NCBI RefSeq assembly: GCF_041053055.1
Contig: NZ_CP163443.1
Span: forward strand, 9,841,001 to 9,905,000
Length of the DNA: 64,000 nucleotides
Direction of reading: 5' to 3'
DNA from: Streptomyces sp. R41
GTDB taxonomy: Bacteria > Actinomycetota > Actinomycetes > Streptomycetales > Streptomycetaceae
The number at the start of each line of letters is the position of its first letter. Position 1 is the stretch's first letter. Positions 34,038-43,850 of the stretch are shown here, piece by piece. The translations under genes were made by a program, and so were the position numbers. The notes beneath the pieces were generated by a model. The model was not told the DNA's origin and searched no databases. It saw only the letters and a list, made by a program, of their open reading frames with translations.

Positions 34038-37000
34038 GTGAACGAGGCGACACACAACGAAGGAACAGGCAACGTCCGGCGCAGAACGGTGCTCACCACC
34101 GCGCTGGGGGCCGGAGCCGTGGCGATGGCCGGAGGAATCGGCACCGGAGGCTCGGCATGGGCCGCGCCGGCCTCCGACCGCACCTCCCTGACGGGGCTGA
34201 CGGTGGAACACCGCACGAGCCCACTCGGCGTGGACACGGACAAGCCACGCTTCGCCTGGCGCATGGCGTCCCCAGCCCGTGGCCGGCGCCAGACGGCCTA
34301 TCGGATCCTGGTGGCCACCTCGCCCGAGCGACTCACCCGTGCCCGCTCGGACGTGTGGAACAGCGGCCGCGTCGAGTCACCGGACTCGGTGGCGGTGCGC
34401 TACGACGGCAATCCGCTGCGCGCCTCGACGCGCTACTTCTGGACCGTGAGCGTGTGGGACGAGGACGGCCGCGCCGTCACCGGCGCGCCGCCCGCCCATT
34501 TCGAGACCGGTCTGCGCAGCACCGACGGCGTGTCGGGCTGGGACGGCGCGAAGTGGATCAGCATGGCGGGCAAGGCTCCGAACAGCGCGGGGGCGCCGCT
34601 GCTGCGACGGCAGACCGCGCTCAAGGGGCGGGTCCGCGAGGCCCGGCTCTACATATCGGCCCTGGGCGTCTACGACGCCTATGTCAACGGCCTCCGGGTC
34701 TCGGTGCCGCAGGGCGAGGGCAGCACGTATGAGCTGCTCACCCCGGGCTGGACCAACTACGACACCACCGTCAACTACATGACGTACGACGTCACGGAAC
34801 TGGTCGCGCGGGAGCGGCGGGTGACGCTCGCGGCGGTGCTCGGCAACGGCTGGTACAACTCCCGGATCAGCGAGGCGGCGACGGGCATCCCGGGACTGGA
34901 CGACAGCAAGTACTACGCGAAGGACGGCAACCCTCTCGCCCTCAAGGCCAAGCTGCTGATCCGGTACGCCGACGGGTCCACCCAGACCCTGGTGACCGAG
35001 CCCGGCGGCGGATGGAAGGCCACGGACGCCGGCCCGTACCGGAAGGACGACATCTACGACGGGCAGACGTACGACGCCCGCAGGGAACTTCCCGGCTGGT
35101 CGGCGAACGGCTTCGACGACTCCGACTGGGCGGAGGTGGAGGAGCACGGCTTCGGCGCGAAGTTCCCCGACGCGAAGCTCGTCGCCTACCCCGGCGAGAC
35201 AGCCCGGCTGATGGAGCAGTGGGACCGGCGCCCTGAGTCCGTCACCGTCTACAACCAGGTGGCCGGCGAGTCCACCAGCCCGAACGGCAAGGGCCACATC
35301 GTCGTCGACCCCGACCGGTCGGTCACCGATCCGAAGCAGGCGGCGAAGGCGGCCGTGACCCTGCGCACCGGGGACACCGCGGTCTTCGACCTGGGGCAGA
35401 ACATGGTCGGCGTCCCCCGCTACACCCTGAAGGGCCCCGCGGGGGCCGAAGTCGTGTTCCGCTTCGGTGAGATGCTCAACGACGACAGCGAAGGCGCCGA
35501 CGGACCGAAGGGCTCGGTCTACCTGGCCAACCTGCGCACCGCCAAGGCGACCAGCACCTACACCCTCAAGGGCGCGAAGGACGGCGAGACCCACCAGGAC
35601 TCGCTGACCTTCTACGGCTTCCGCTACGTCCAGGTGACCATCGCCAGCCCGGACACCACCGTCACGGTCTCCGCTGTCACGGGCAAGGTCGCCACCTCCG
35701 CGATCCGTGACACCGGCACGGTGACGACCGACAACGCGCCGGTCAACCAGCTGTTCAGCAACGTCCGTTGGGGCCAGCGCGGCAACTACCTGTGGGTGCC
35801 CACCGACTGCCCGCAGCGCGACGAGCGCCAGGGCTGGACCGGTGACACCCAGGTGTTCTGCAACACCGGCCTCTACAACGGCGACGCGGTCAACTTCCTC
35901 AGCCACTTCCAGGACACCCTGATCGAGTCGCAGAAGACTTACGGCGTCGACGGTGCCCAGTTCACCTGTATCGCGCCCGGTTCCCGGTTCGCCTTCCCGG
36001 CCCCGGAGAGCGGCTGGTCCGACGTGGGCGTGATCCTGCCGTGGACCGTCTGGCAGATGTCCGGCGACACCAGTGTCATCGACCGCAGCTGGTCGGCCAT
36101 GGCCAAGTACATCGACTGGATCCACGGCAAGTCGGGCGACTCGTACGCGGGTCAGGGCTCGGTGTTCGGCGACTGGCTGGCCTTCCAGAACACCAGCTCC
36201 CAGCTCATGAGCGATGTCTACTACGGTCACTCGACCCGCCTCATGGCCGACATGGCCCGTGCCACCGGACGAGACACCGAGGCCCGCGCGTACGACGAGC
36301 TCTTCGCGAACATCAAGCGCAAGTTCGTCGCCAAGTACCTCGGCACCGACTCCTCGGGCAGCCTCGTCCTCCGCTCCAGCCTCGGCAAGGCGTCGGAGGT
36401 GGGCGGCGCCGCTCCCACCGAGGACAACTCCCAGACCGCGCTGCTGTGGGCCCTGAAACTCGGCCTGTACGACACGCAGGTACAACGTCGCGAACTCCTG
36501 AGGCTGCTCGCGGAGAACATCGGGAACGACGCGGCCTACAAGAGCGCCCACCCGGACAGCACCCGCGTGCAGTACGCGGAGAACACGCTGTCCGTGGGCT
36601 TCCTTGGGGTGAACGTCCTCGCCCCTGTGCTGACCGACGAAGGCCGCGACGACCTGGCGTACAAGCTGCTCCATCAGGACGAGTTGCCCTCATGGCTGTT
36701 CTCGGTGAAGAACGGTGCCACCACCGTCTGGGAGCGCTGGAACTCGTACTCGAAGGCGGACGGCTTCGGCCCGGTCGAGATGAACTCCTTCAACCATTAC
36801 GCCTACGGCGCCGTCGTCGAATGGATGTACGAGGGCGTGGCCGGTATCGCCAAGGACCCGGCCCACCCCGGGTTCAAGCACTTCTTCCTCCAGCCGCACC
36901 TCGACCCCACCGGGAAGATCACGCAGGTGACCGGCTCGCATGAGTCACCGTACGGAGAGATCGTCAGCGAGTGGTCGGTGAAGGGGACGACGATGACCTA

Positions 37001-37187
37001 CCGGGCCGTGGTCCCGTCCAACAGCACGGCGACCCTGCGCATCCCCGCCACCGACCCCTCCACCGTCCGTGAAGGCAGGACGCCCCTGGCGCGGGTGCCC
37101 GGAGTCGAGTGCCAGGGCTTCGTGGACGGCGTGGCCGTCTACCGGCTGCCGTCCGGGGCCTACGAGCTGACTTCCGCCCTGGCCTGA
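34038..37187 (+). CDS. Secreted GH78 alpha-L-rhamnosidase
   Basis: 1049 residues. A Tat signal (RRRTVLTTALGAGAVAMAGG) is followed by an N-terminal Ig-like domain, the DUF-type beta domains, the (alpha/alpha)6 barrel with the active-site block PTDCPQRDERQGWTGDTQVF, and a C-terminal beta domain. NSFNHYAYGAVVEWMYEGVA is the typical late barrel helix. It removes terminal L-rhamnose from glycans or glycosides outside the cell. Its 3' end overlaps lutC by 28 bp, head to head. Confidence 0.93.
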   Translation: MNEATHNEGTGNVRRRTVLTTALGAGAVAMAGGIGTGGSAWAAPASDRTSLTGLTVEHRTSPLGVDTDKPRFAWRMASPARGRRQTAYRILVATSPERLTRARSDVWNSGRVESPDSVAVRYDGNPLRASTRYFWTVSVWDEDGRAVTGAPPAHFETGLRSTDGVSGWDGAKWISMAGKAPNSAGAPLLRRQTALKGRVREARLYISALGVYDAYVNGLRVSVPQGEGSTYELLTPGWTNYDTTVNYMTYDVTELVARERRVTLAAVLGNGWYNSRISEAATGIPGLDDSKYYAKDGNPLALKAKLLIRYADGSTQTLVTEPGGGWKATDAGPYRKDDIYDGQTYDARRELPGWSANGFDDSDWAEVEEHGFGAKFPDAKLVAYPGETARLMEQWDRRPESVTVYNQVAGESTSPNGKGHIVVDPDRSVTDPKQAAKAAVTLRTGDTAVFDLGQNMVGVPRYTLKGPAGAEVVFRFGEMLNDDSEGADGPKGSVYLANLRTAKATSTYTLKGAKDGETHQDSLTFYGFRYVQVTIASPDTTVTVSAVTGKVATSAIRDTGTVTTDNAPVNQLFSNVRWGQRGNYLWVPTDCPQRDERQGWTGDTQVFCNTGLYNGDAVNFLSHFQDTLIESQKTYGVDGAQFTCIAPGSRFAFPAPESGWSDVGVILPWTVWQMSGDTSVIDRSWSAMAKYIDWIHGKSGDSYAGQGSVFGDWLAFQNTSSQLMSDVYYGHSTRLMADMARATGRDTEARAYDELFANIKRKFVAKYLGTDSSGSLVLRSSLGKASEVGGAAPTEDNSQTALLWALKLGLYDTQVQRRELLRLLAENIGNDAAYKSAHPDSTRVQYAENTLSVGFLGVNVLAPVLTDEGRDDLAYKLLHQDELPSWLFSVKNGATTVWERWNSYSKADGFGPVEMNSFNHYAYGAVVEWMYEGVAGIAKDPAHPGFKHFFLQPHLDPTGKITQVTGSHESPYGEIVSEWSVKGTTMTYRAVVPSNSTATLRIPATDPSTVREGRTPLARVPGVECQGFVDGVAVYRLPSGAYELTSALA

Positions 37188-37828
37188 TCGCTCACCAGCA
37201 CCACCTCCAGGGTGCGTGGACCGTGCACCCCTTCGACCCGGTCCAGCTCGATGTCACTGGTCGCGGAAGGACCGGAGATCCACGTCAGCGGGCGGGCCGG
37301 GTCGAGGCGCTCCAGGGCCTGGGGGACCGAGGAGACGACCTGATCCGGGACGCGTACGACACAGATGTGGTGGTCGGGGACGAGGGTGATGCGGCGGCGG
37401 CCCTGGTCGGGGCCACCGTCCAGGACGATGGTGCCGGTCTCTGCGATGGCCACCGCGCACGCGGTGACCACGCTGTCGACCGCGTCCAGCTCGTGCGGCG
37501 TACTGCCGAGCCGGTCCGGGACACGCGTCGCATCGGTCGCCGCCAGCCAGGCCTCGTCCAGCCCCACCGGTGCGACCACCGTCTCCGCGCCGCGCTCGGT
37601 GAGCAGCCCGGCGATCGTCGCCGCCAACTCGCCGGCCTGGCAACGGTGCACGACCGCCCGATAGTCCGCCAGATTCTCGGCGAGCAGATCCACCGTCTCT
37701 GCGACACTCCGAGCGCCGTGCTCGCGCAGATAACTCCGGTCAACGGCCTGCTCGTAAGGCGTGTCGTCCTGTCGTACGTCCGCGATCGCGCGCCGTACCC
37801 GGCCCAGGATCACATCCCTGCTGCTCAC
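37160..37828 (-). CDS. lutC: Lactate utilisation protein C (LutC)
   Basis: 222 residues from GTG 37828, overlapping the lutB stop (GTGA). The LutC/YkgG (DUF162) fold shows RAVVHRCQAGELAATIAGLL..., ITLVPDHHICVVRVPDQVVS and GPSATSDIELDRVEGVHGPR. It is the third subunit of the LutABC L-lactate oxidation system. It sits last in the rhamnose operon. Confidence 0.9.
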   Translation of the reverse strand: MSSRDVILGRVRRAIADVRQDDTPYEQAVDRSYLREHGARSVAETVDLLAENLADYRAVVHRCQAGELAATIAGLLTERGAETVVAPVGLDEAWLAATDATRVPDRLGSTPHELDAVDSVVTACAVAIAETGTIVLDGGPDQGRRRITLVPDHHICVVRVPDQVVSSVPQALERLDPARPLTWISGPSATSDIELDRVEGVHGPRTLEVVLVSDQARAEVSS

Positions 37829-39303
37829 TTCGAGTCCGCCTTTCCGCCCTGCGTACGCTGCCACCAGTCGCGGAACGGCTCCGCGGGCACCGCCGGCAGA
37901 TCACGGCTCGCACTCCACGCCTTGCCGGGGCCCGGCAGCGTCCGCGGATGGAAGCGGCGCGTCCGCGACGCGAGCCGCTGGCCGGTGCGCAGCGCGCCGG
38001 GGTGACTGAACGCCCAGCGCGCCGCGCGCATCGCCGCCCGCTCGGCGGCATGCCCCTTCGCGGGCTTGAGGACGACCTTGTTGCCGTCCCGCGTCGTCAG
38101 ACCGCCCTCGACGACCCGTTCCCGCAGATGGACGAGGACTTCCGGGATGTCGATGGCGACCGGGCAGACCTCGTAGCAGGCGCCGCACAGCGAGGAGGCG
38201 TACGGGAGGGAGGCGTCGATCTCGCTCTGTATGCCTCGGAGTTGGGGGCTGAGGATGGCGCCGATCGGGCCCGGGTAGACCGAGCCGTACGCGTGGCCGC
38301 CCGCCCGCTCGTACACAGGGCAGACGTTGAGACACGCCGAGCAGCGGATGCAGCGCAGCGCCTGGCGGCCGACCTCGTCGGCGAGCGTGTCGGTGCGGCC
38401 GTTGTCGAGGAGGACCAGGTGGAAGGTCTGGGGGCCGTCCTCGTCCGTGGTGCCGGTCCATGTCGAGGTGTACGGGTTCATGCGCTCGGCCGTCGACGAG
38501 CGCGGGAGGGTCTGGAGGAACACCTCCAGGTCCTGCCACGTCGGCACGATCTTCTCGATGCCGACGACCGAGATCAGGGTCTCGGGGAGCGTCAGGCACA
38601 TCCGGCCGTTGCCCTCCGACTCGACGACGACCAGCGTGCCGGTCTCGGCGACCATGAAGTTGGCGCCGGAGATGCCGACCTTGGCGCGCAGGAACTTCTC
38701 CCGCAGGTGCAGCCGGGCGGCCTCGGCCAGCTCGGAGGGCGTGTCGGTCAGGCCCTCGGGGGCCGGGCGGCCCCACTCGCTCATCTCACGGGCGAAGATG
38801 TCCCGGATCTCGCCGCGGTTGCGGTGGATCGCCGGGACGAGGATGTGCGATGGCCGGTCCTTGCCCAACTGGACGATGAGTTCGGCGAGATCGGTCTCGT
38901 AGGCGCGGATGCCCTCCGCTTCGAGGGCTTCGTTGAGCCCGATCTCCTGCGTGGCCATCGACTTGACCTTGACGACCTCGCTCTCGCCCGTCATTTTGAC
39001 CAGCTCCGCGACGATCCGGTTGGCCTCGTCGGCGTCGGCGGCCCAGTGCACGGTGCCGCCCGCTGCGGTGACCGACTCCTCCAACTGCACGAGGTAGCGG
39101 TGGAGATGACGGAGTGTGTGGTCCTTGATCTGCTTGCCCGCCTCGCGCAGCGCGGCCCAGTCGGACACCTCGGCGACCGCCTTGGCGCGCTTGCTGCGGA
39201 TCGTGTGGGTGGCGTGGCGCAGATTGCCGCGCAGGGTGGCGTTGTGCACGGCTTCGTGCGCGGCCTCGGGGAAGGCCGGCATCCCGACGAAGGTCCCGCT
39301 CAT
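37825..39303 (-). CDS. lutB: Lactate utilisation protein B (LutB), iron-sulfur
   Basis: 492 residues. An N-terminal LUD domain (VKVKSMATQEIGLNEALEAE...GISGANFMVAETGTLVVVES) is followed by two 4Fe-4S clusters: CIRCSACLNVCPVY and CGACYEVCPV. With LutA and LutC it oxidises L-lactate to pyruvate. Its stop overlaps lutC's start, and it follows lutA by 28 bp. Confidence 0.94.
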   Translation of the reverse strand: MSGTFVGMPAFPEAAHEAVHNATLRGNLRHATHTIRSKRAKAVAEVSDWAALREAGKQIKDHTLRHLHRYLVQLEESVTAAGGTVHWAADADEANRIVAELVKMTGESEVVKVKSMATQEIGLNEALEAEGIRAYETDLAELIVQLGKDRPSHILVPAIHRNRGEIRDIFAREMSEWGRPAPEGLTDTPSELAEAARLHLREKFLRAKVGISGANFMVAETGTLVVVESEGNGRMCLTLPETLISVVGIEKIVPTWQDLEVFLQTLPRSSTAERMNPYTSTWTGTTDEDGPQTFHLVLLDNGRTDTLADEVGRQALRCIRCSACLNVCPVYERAGGHAYGSVYPGPIGAILSPQLRGIQSEIDASLPYASSLCGACYEVCPVAIDIPEVLVHLRERVVEGGLTTRDGNKVVLKPAKGHAAERAAMRAARWAFSHPGALRTGQRLASRTRRFHPRTLPGPGKAWSASRDLPAVPAEPFRDWWQRTQGGKADSK

Positions 39304-39331
39304 GTGCTCGGCTCCTCCACTGTGCTTGCGT

Positions 39332-40087
39332 TCATGTCAGCGGCTCCTCTTCCGTGCTCGCCAGGATCTCCGCGATGTGGACCGGCCGCATGCCCGTGTT
39401 GAGGCGGCCCATCGTGCCGCCGATGTGCATCAGGCAGGAGTTGTCGGCGGCGCACAGCACATCGGCGCCGGTCGACTCGGCGTTGCGCACCTTGTCGGCG
39501 CCCATCGCCGCGGAGACATCGGCGTTCTTGACGGCGAAGGTGCCGCCGAAGCCGCAGCACTCGTCGGCGCCGGGCAGCTCGCGCAGCTCGAGTCCCTTGA
39601 CGGCCTGGAGCAGCCGGCGCGGCCGGTCGCCCAGGCCGAGGCTGCGCAGGCCGTGGCAGGTGGGGTGGTAGGTCACCGTGTGCGGGTAGTACGCGCCGAC
39701 ATCGGTCACGCCGAGCACGTCCACCAGGAACTCGGTGAGCTCGTACGTCTTCGGTACGACCGGAGCCAGTGTCCTGGCCAGCGTGTCGCCACGCCCCTCG
39801 GCGCGCGCCCGCTCACCCATCCGCGGATACAGCTCCCGCACCATCGCCCCGCACGATCCGGACGGCGTCACGATCGCCTCGTACTCCCCGAATACATCGG
39901 AGAAATGCCGGGCGAGCGGCTCGGCCTCATGGCGATACCCGGTGTTGTAGTGGGCTTGCCCGCAACACGTCTGACCCATCGGGAAATCGACGTCCACGCC
40001 CAGCCTGGTCAGCAGTTTCACCACGGCGCGGCCGGTGTCCGGATACAGCGTGTCGTTGACACAGGTCAGGAACAGAGCGACACGCAT
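39332..40087 (-). CDS. lutA: Lactate utilisation protein A (LutA)
   Basis: 251 residues from ATG 40087. Two CCG (cysteine-rich) domains each bear the pair pattern: QTCCGQAHYNTGY and DECCGFGGTF, with HPTCH between. This is the Fe-S subunit of the LutABC oxidase. It follows rhaB by about 105 bp, with an inverted repeat in between. Confidence 0.94.
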   Translation of the reverse strand: MRVALFLTCVNDTLYPDTGRAVVKLLTRLGVDVDFPMGQTCCGQAHYNTGYRHEAEPLARHFSDVFGEYEAIVTPSGSCGAMVRELYPRMGERARAEGRGDTLARTLAPVVPKTYELTEFLVDVLGVTDVGAYYPHTVTYHPTCHGLRSLGLGDRPRRLLQAVKGLELRELPGADECCGFGGTFAVKNADVSAAMGADKVRNAESTGADVLCAADNSCLMHIGGTMGRLNTGMRPVHIAEILASTEEEPLT

Positions 40088-40128
40088 CGCAGCTCCTTGC
40101 TCTCGATCATCGGATGAGTGCTGGGGAC

Positions 40129-40149
40129 ACCCTGACACGCGTTCAGGGT
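40129..40149. promoter_or_regulatory. Inverted repeat before lutA
   Basis: ACCCTGA-N7-TCAGGGT is a perfect 7-7-7 repeat in the 105-bp gap between rhaB's stop and lutA's start. It could be a lutABC-specific operator (for example a GntR-type lactate regulator) or a weak terminator that trims the operon. Confidence 0.45.
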
Positions 40150-40192
40150 AGTGGGGGAGTAGGCGGCGGGCGCGCGCCAGGGGAGTCCTCGC

Positions 40193-41638
40193 TCACGCAC
40201 GGGTGAGCCGGTCCTCGGCGGCGCGCCACGCCGCCGTGTCACCCCGAGGCTCGTATCGCTTCAACGGCTGCGTGCGAGCGAGGAGTCGCCGCATCGACGT
40301 ACGGTCGCCCACCAGGCCGTGCGTCCGGGCCTGGACGAGGACGTTGCCGAGCGCGGCGGCCTCCGCGGGGCCCGCCACGACCGGCAGGCCGCAGGCGTCG
40401 GCGGTCAGCTGGCACAGCAGGGCGTTGCGGGTGCCGCCGCCGACGATGTGCACGACGTCGACCGGGTGGTCGGCGAGGGACTGGGCCGCGCCGATCGCCC
40501 GGCGGTGGGCGAGCGCGAGGGAGTCGAGGATGCAGCGTGTGACCTCGGCGGGTGACTCGGGCACCGGCTGCCCCGACTCCCGGCAGGCGTCGGCGATCCG
40601 GTCGGGCATCCGGCCCGGCGCCAGGAACACGGCGTCGCCCGCGTCCACGACGGACCGCAGTGGCGCCACCTCGGCGGCGGCAGACAGGAGATCTCCCAGG
40701 TCGGGGTGCCCCCATTCGCGTACGCACTCCTGGAGCAGCCACAGGCCCATGATGTTGCGCAGATAGCGGACCGTGCCGTCCAGGCCCAGCTCATTGGTGA
40801 AGTTGGCCGCCCGGCTCGCCTCGGTGAGCACGGGCGCGTCCAGCTCCAGCCCGGCCAGGGACCAGGTGCCGGTGCAGATGTACGCGAACCGTTCCCCGGT
40901 GGCGGGCACGGCGGCCACCGCCGAGGCGGTGTCGTGCGAACCGACCGTGGTCACCGGGACCGGGCCGGTGAGCCCGGTCTCCTCCAGCACGCGCGGCTGG
41001 AGCAGCCCCGCCGGGTCGCCGGGACGGCGCAGCGGCGCGAACAGCTTCAGGTCGATGCCGAGCCGCTCGGCCACGTCGTACGACCAGTCGCGGGTGCGCG
41101 GGTCGATCAACTGGGTGGTCGAGGCGTTGGTGAGCTCGGTGCCCGCCTCACACGTGAGCCAGTACGTCAGCAGATCGGGGATGAGCAACAGCCGTTCGGC
41201 AGAGGCGAGTTGACGCGTCGAGCGGGCCGCCGTCAACTGGTACAGCGTGTTGAACGGCGCGTACTGCAGCCCGGTCGCCGCGTACAGCTCGGCGGCGGGC
41301 ACAGTCGCCCACACCTTCTCCGCGACGCCCTCCGTACGCGCGTCCCGATAGTGCACCGGGTTGCCGAGCAGCGTCCCGTCCGCGTCCAGCAGACCGTAGT
41401 CCACGGCCCAGCTGTCGATGCCGACCGAGTCGACCTGCCCGGCCGCGCGCAGACCGTCGAGGACGCCCGCGTACAGCGCGAGGATGTCCCAGCGCAGACC
41501 CTCGGGGACCCGGACCGGCCGGTTCGGGAAGCGGTGCGCCTCGGCGAGTTCCAGGGTGTCGGGGCCGACGCGGCCGACCATGACGCGTCCGCTGGACGCG
41601 CCGAGGTCGACCGCGGCGTACGACTTCACAGCGGTCAC
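40193..41638 (-). CDS. rhaB: L-rhamnulokinase
   Basis: 481 residues of FGGY-kinase type. The N-terminal phosphate loop is DLGASSGRVMVGRV, with YAPFNTLYQLTAARSTR and the C-terminal ATP motif VHIVGGGTRNALLCQLTADA. It phosphorylates L-rhamnulose at O1. It starts 4 bp after the rhaD stop, so they are cotranscribed. Confidence 0.94.
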   Translation of the reverse strand: MTAVKSYAAVDLGASSGRVMVGRVGPDTLELAEAHRFPNRPVRVPEGLRWDILALYAGVLDGLRAAGQVDSVGIDSWAVDYGLLDADGTLLGNPVHYRDARTEGVAEKVWATVPAAELYAATGLQYAPFNTLYQLTAARSTRQLASAERLLLIPDLLTYWLTCEAGTELTNASTTQLIDPRTRDWSYDVAERLGIDLKLFAPLRRPGDPAGLLQPRVLEETGLTGPVPVTTVGSHDTASAVAAVPATGERFAYICTGTWSLAGLELDAPVLTEASRAANFTNELGLDGTVRYLRNIMGLWLLQECVREWGHPDLGDLLSAAAEVAPLRSVVDAGDAVFLAPGRMPDRIADACRESGQPVPESPAEVTRCILDSLALAHRRAIGAAQSLADHPVDVVHIVGGGTRNALLCQLTADACGLPVVAGPAEAAALGNVLVQARTHGLVGDRTSMRRLLARTQPLKRYEPRGDTAAWRAAEDRLTRA

Positions 41639-41642
41639 CGCG

Positions 41643-43682
41643 TCACCGAAGGAACGCGGCGGCGACGCCGGCGTCGACCGGGACGTGCAACCCCGTGGTG
41701 TGCGTCAAGTCTCCACCCGTCAGGGCGAACACCGCGTTCGCCACGTGCTCGGGCAGCACCTCCCGCTTCAGGATCGTCCGCTGGGCGTAGAACTCGCCCA
41801 GCTTCTCCTCCTCGATGCCGTACGTCGCCGCCCGCTGCGCGCCCCAGCCGCCCGCGAAGATCCCCGAGCCGCGGACCACCCCGTCGGGGTTGACGCCGTT
41901 GACCCGGATCCCGTGCTCGCCCAACTCGGCGGCCAGCAGGCGCACTTGGTGGGCCTGGTCGGCCTTGGTCGCGGAGTACGCGATGTTGTTGGGACCGGCG
42001 AAGACCGCGTTCTTGGACGCGATGTAGACGACGTCCCCGCCCAGCCCCTGCGCGATCATCACCCTGGCCGCCTCGCGCGAGACGAGGAAGGAGCCGCGGG
42101 CCATGATGTCGTGCTGGAGATCCCAGTCGCGGACCGAGGTCTCCAGCAGCGGCTTGGAGATGGAGATACCGGCGTTGTTGACCACCAGGTCGACCCCGCC
42201 GAACGCGAGTAGCGCCGCCTTGAACGCCTCGGCGATCTGCTCCTCGGACGTCACGTCGACGGTGACGGCCACGGCCTTGTCGGGACCGCCAAGCGCCGAG
42301 GCGACGTCCGCCGCGCCGTCCGCATTGAGGTCCGCGACCACCACGCACGCGCCCTCGGCAGCCAGTCGCTCGGCGATCGCCTTGCCGATGCCGCTGCCGG
42401 CGCCCGTCACCAGCGCGACCCGCGTCGCGAGCGGCTTGGGCTTCGGCATCCGCTGGAGCTTGGCCTCCTCAAGAGCCCAGTACTCGATGCGGAACTTCTC
42501 CGACTCCTCGATCGGCGCGTATGTCGAGACGGCCTCGGCACCGCGCATCACGTTGATGGCGTTGACGTAGAACTCGCCCGCCACGCGCGCGGTCTGCTTG
42601 TCCTTGCCGAAGGAGAACATGCCGACACCGGGCACGAGCACGATCGCCGGGTCCGCGCCGCGCATCGCGGGGGAGTCGGGCAGGGCATGCCGCTGGTAGT
42701 AGGCGGCGTACTCCTCGCGGTACTCGGCGTGCAGCTCCTTCAGCCGGGCGATCGCCTCGTCCAGGCCGGTGGCCGGCGGCAGATCGAGGACGAGCGGCCT
42801 GACCTTCGTCCGCAGGAAGTGGTCCGGGCAGGAGGTGCCGAGCGCCGCGAGACGCGGGTGCTCGGCGCGGGCGAGGAAGTCCAGGACGACGTCGGTGTCG
42901 GTGAAGTGTCCGACCTGCGGGCGGTCCTGGGAGGCGATCGCCCGGATGTACGGCGCCAGAGCCGCGGCCCGCTCCCGGCGGTCCGCTTCGGACAGCGCTT
43001 CGTACCCCTCGACGACCGGCCCGAACGGCTCCGCCTTCCCGCGCTCGGCGAGGAAGGCCTCGGCGGTGCGGATGATGTGCAGCGAGTTGCGCTCGCACTC
43101 CTCGGCCGTGGCGCCCCAGGCGGTGATGCCGTGCCCGCCGAGGACGCAGCCGATCGCCTGCGGGTTGGACTCCTTGACCGCCGCGATGTCCAGGCCGAGC
43201 TGGAAACCGGGCCGGCGCCAGGGCACCCACACCACGCTGTCCCCGAAACACTCGGCGGTCAGCTTCTCCCCGTCGGCCGCGCAGGCGAGCGCGATCCCGG
43301 AGTCGGGGTGAAGGTGGTCGACGTGCGGCGCGTCCACCAGCCCGTGCATCGCCGTGTCGATCGAGGGGGCCGCGCCGCCCTTGCCGTGCAGGCAGTAGTC
43401 GAACGCGGCGACCATCTCGTCCTCGCGCTCGACGCCCGGGTAGACGTCGACGAGCGCGCGCAGCCGGTTTAGCCGCAGAACGGCCAGACCGGCCTCGGTC
43501 AACGTGCCCAGATCACCGCCCGAGCCCTTGACCCACATCAGCTCGACGTCACCACCTGTCACGGGATCGGTGTCGGAGCCCTTCGCGGACGTGTTTCCGC
43601 CCGCGTAGTTCGTGTTCCGCGGATCGGCGCCGAGCCGGCGCGACCGGGCGAGGAGGGCGGCGGCTTCGGGATGGGGTGCCAT
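41643..43682 (-). CDS. rhaD: Bifunctional rhamnulose-1-phosphate aldolase / L-lactaldehyde dehydrogenase
   Basis: 679 residues. The N-terminal class II aldolase part (about 1-400) has LMWVKGSGGDLGT, DAPHVDHLHPDSGIALA and GGHGITAWGATAEE, with clustered His residues for the metal. The C-terminal SDR part (about 425-679) has VTGAGSGIGKAIAERLAAEG, NNAGISISKP and YSATKADQ (Tyr and Lys). It splits rhamnulose-1-phosphate to DHAP and L-lactaldehyde and oxidises the aldehyde to L-lactate. This is the RhaEW-type fusion. The SDR start GTG/ATG is not separate. Confidence 0.92.
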   Translation of the reverse strand: MAPHPEAAALLARSRRLGADPRNTNYAGGNTSAKGSDTDPVTGGDVELMWVKGSGGDLGTLTEAGLAVLRLNRLRALVDVYPGVEREDEMVAAFDYCLHGKGGAAPSIDTAMHGLVDAPHVDHLHPDSGIALACAADGEKLTAECFGDSVVWVPWRRPGFQLGLDIAAVKESNPQAIGCVLGGHGITAWGATAEECERNSLHIIRTAEAFLAERGKAEPFGPVVEGYEALSEADRRERAAALAPYIRAIASQDRPQVGHFTDTDVVLDFLARAEHPRLAALGTSCPDHFLRTKVRPLVLDLPPATGLDEAIARLKELHAEYREEYAAYYQRHALPDSPAMRGADPAIVLVPGVGMFSFGKDKQTARVAGEFYVNAINVMRGAEAVSTYAPIEESEKFRIEYWALEEAKLQRMPKPKPLATRVALVTGAGSGIGKAIAERLAAEGACVVVADLNADGAADVASALGGPDKAVAVTVDVTSEEQIAEAFKAALLAFGGVDLVVNNAGISISKPLLETSVRDWDLQHDIMARGSFLVSREAARVMIAQGLGGDVVYIASKNAVFAGPNNIAYSATKADQAHQVRLLAAELGEHGIRVNGVNPDGVVRGSGIFAGGWGAQRAATYGIEEEKLGEFYAQRTILKREVLPEHVANAVFALTGGDLTHTTGLHVPVDAGVAAAFLR

Positions 43683-43760
43683 GGTGTTCTCAGTCCTTAG
43701 TCGATCAAGAGCGTGTACGTGTGTTCAGGCGCGCCGAGCTTTCAAGCGCCCCGAGCAGGA

Positions 43761-43777
43761 GCGCCCCGAAGGGGCGC
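43761..43777. terminator. GC-rich hairpin in the rhaI-rhaD gap
   Basis: GCGCCCC-gaa-GGGGCGC is a perfect 7-bp stem. The segment after it (GCGGGGAACTGCGC) matches the stem at 58307-58348, so it belongs to a common Streptomyces intergenic hairpin repeat. It could weaken or trim rhaI-rhaD read-through in the 168-bp gap, or just be a repeat scar. Confidence 0.5.
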
Positions 43778-43850
43778 GGGGAACTGCGCGAGCAGCCCAA
43801 TTCGGCCCGCGGCCTGCGACCGGCCTCGCGCGGCAGACGAAGCCCAGCAA

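Noticed and set aside
34377..36674. A 765-codon minus-strand frame
   Set aside because: Antisense to the GH78 rhamnosidase, whose signal peptide and active-site block are unmistakable.
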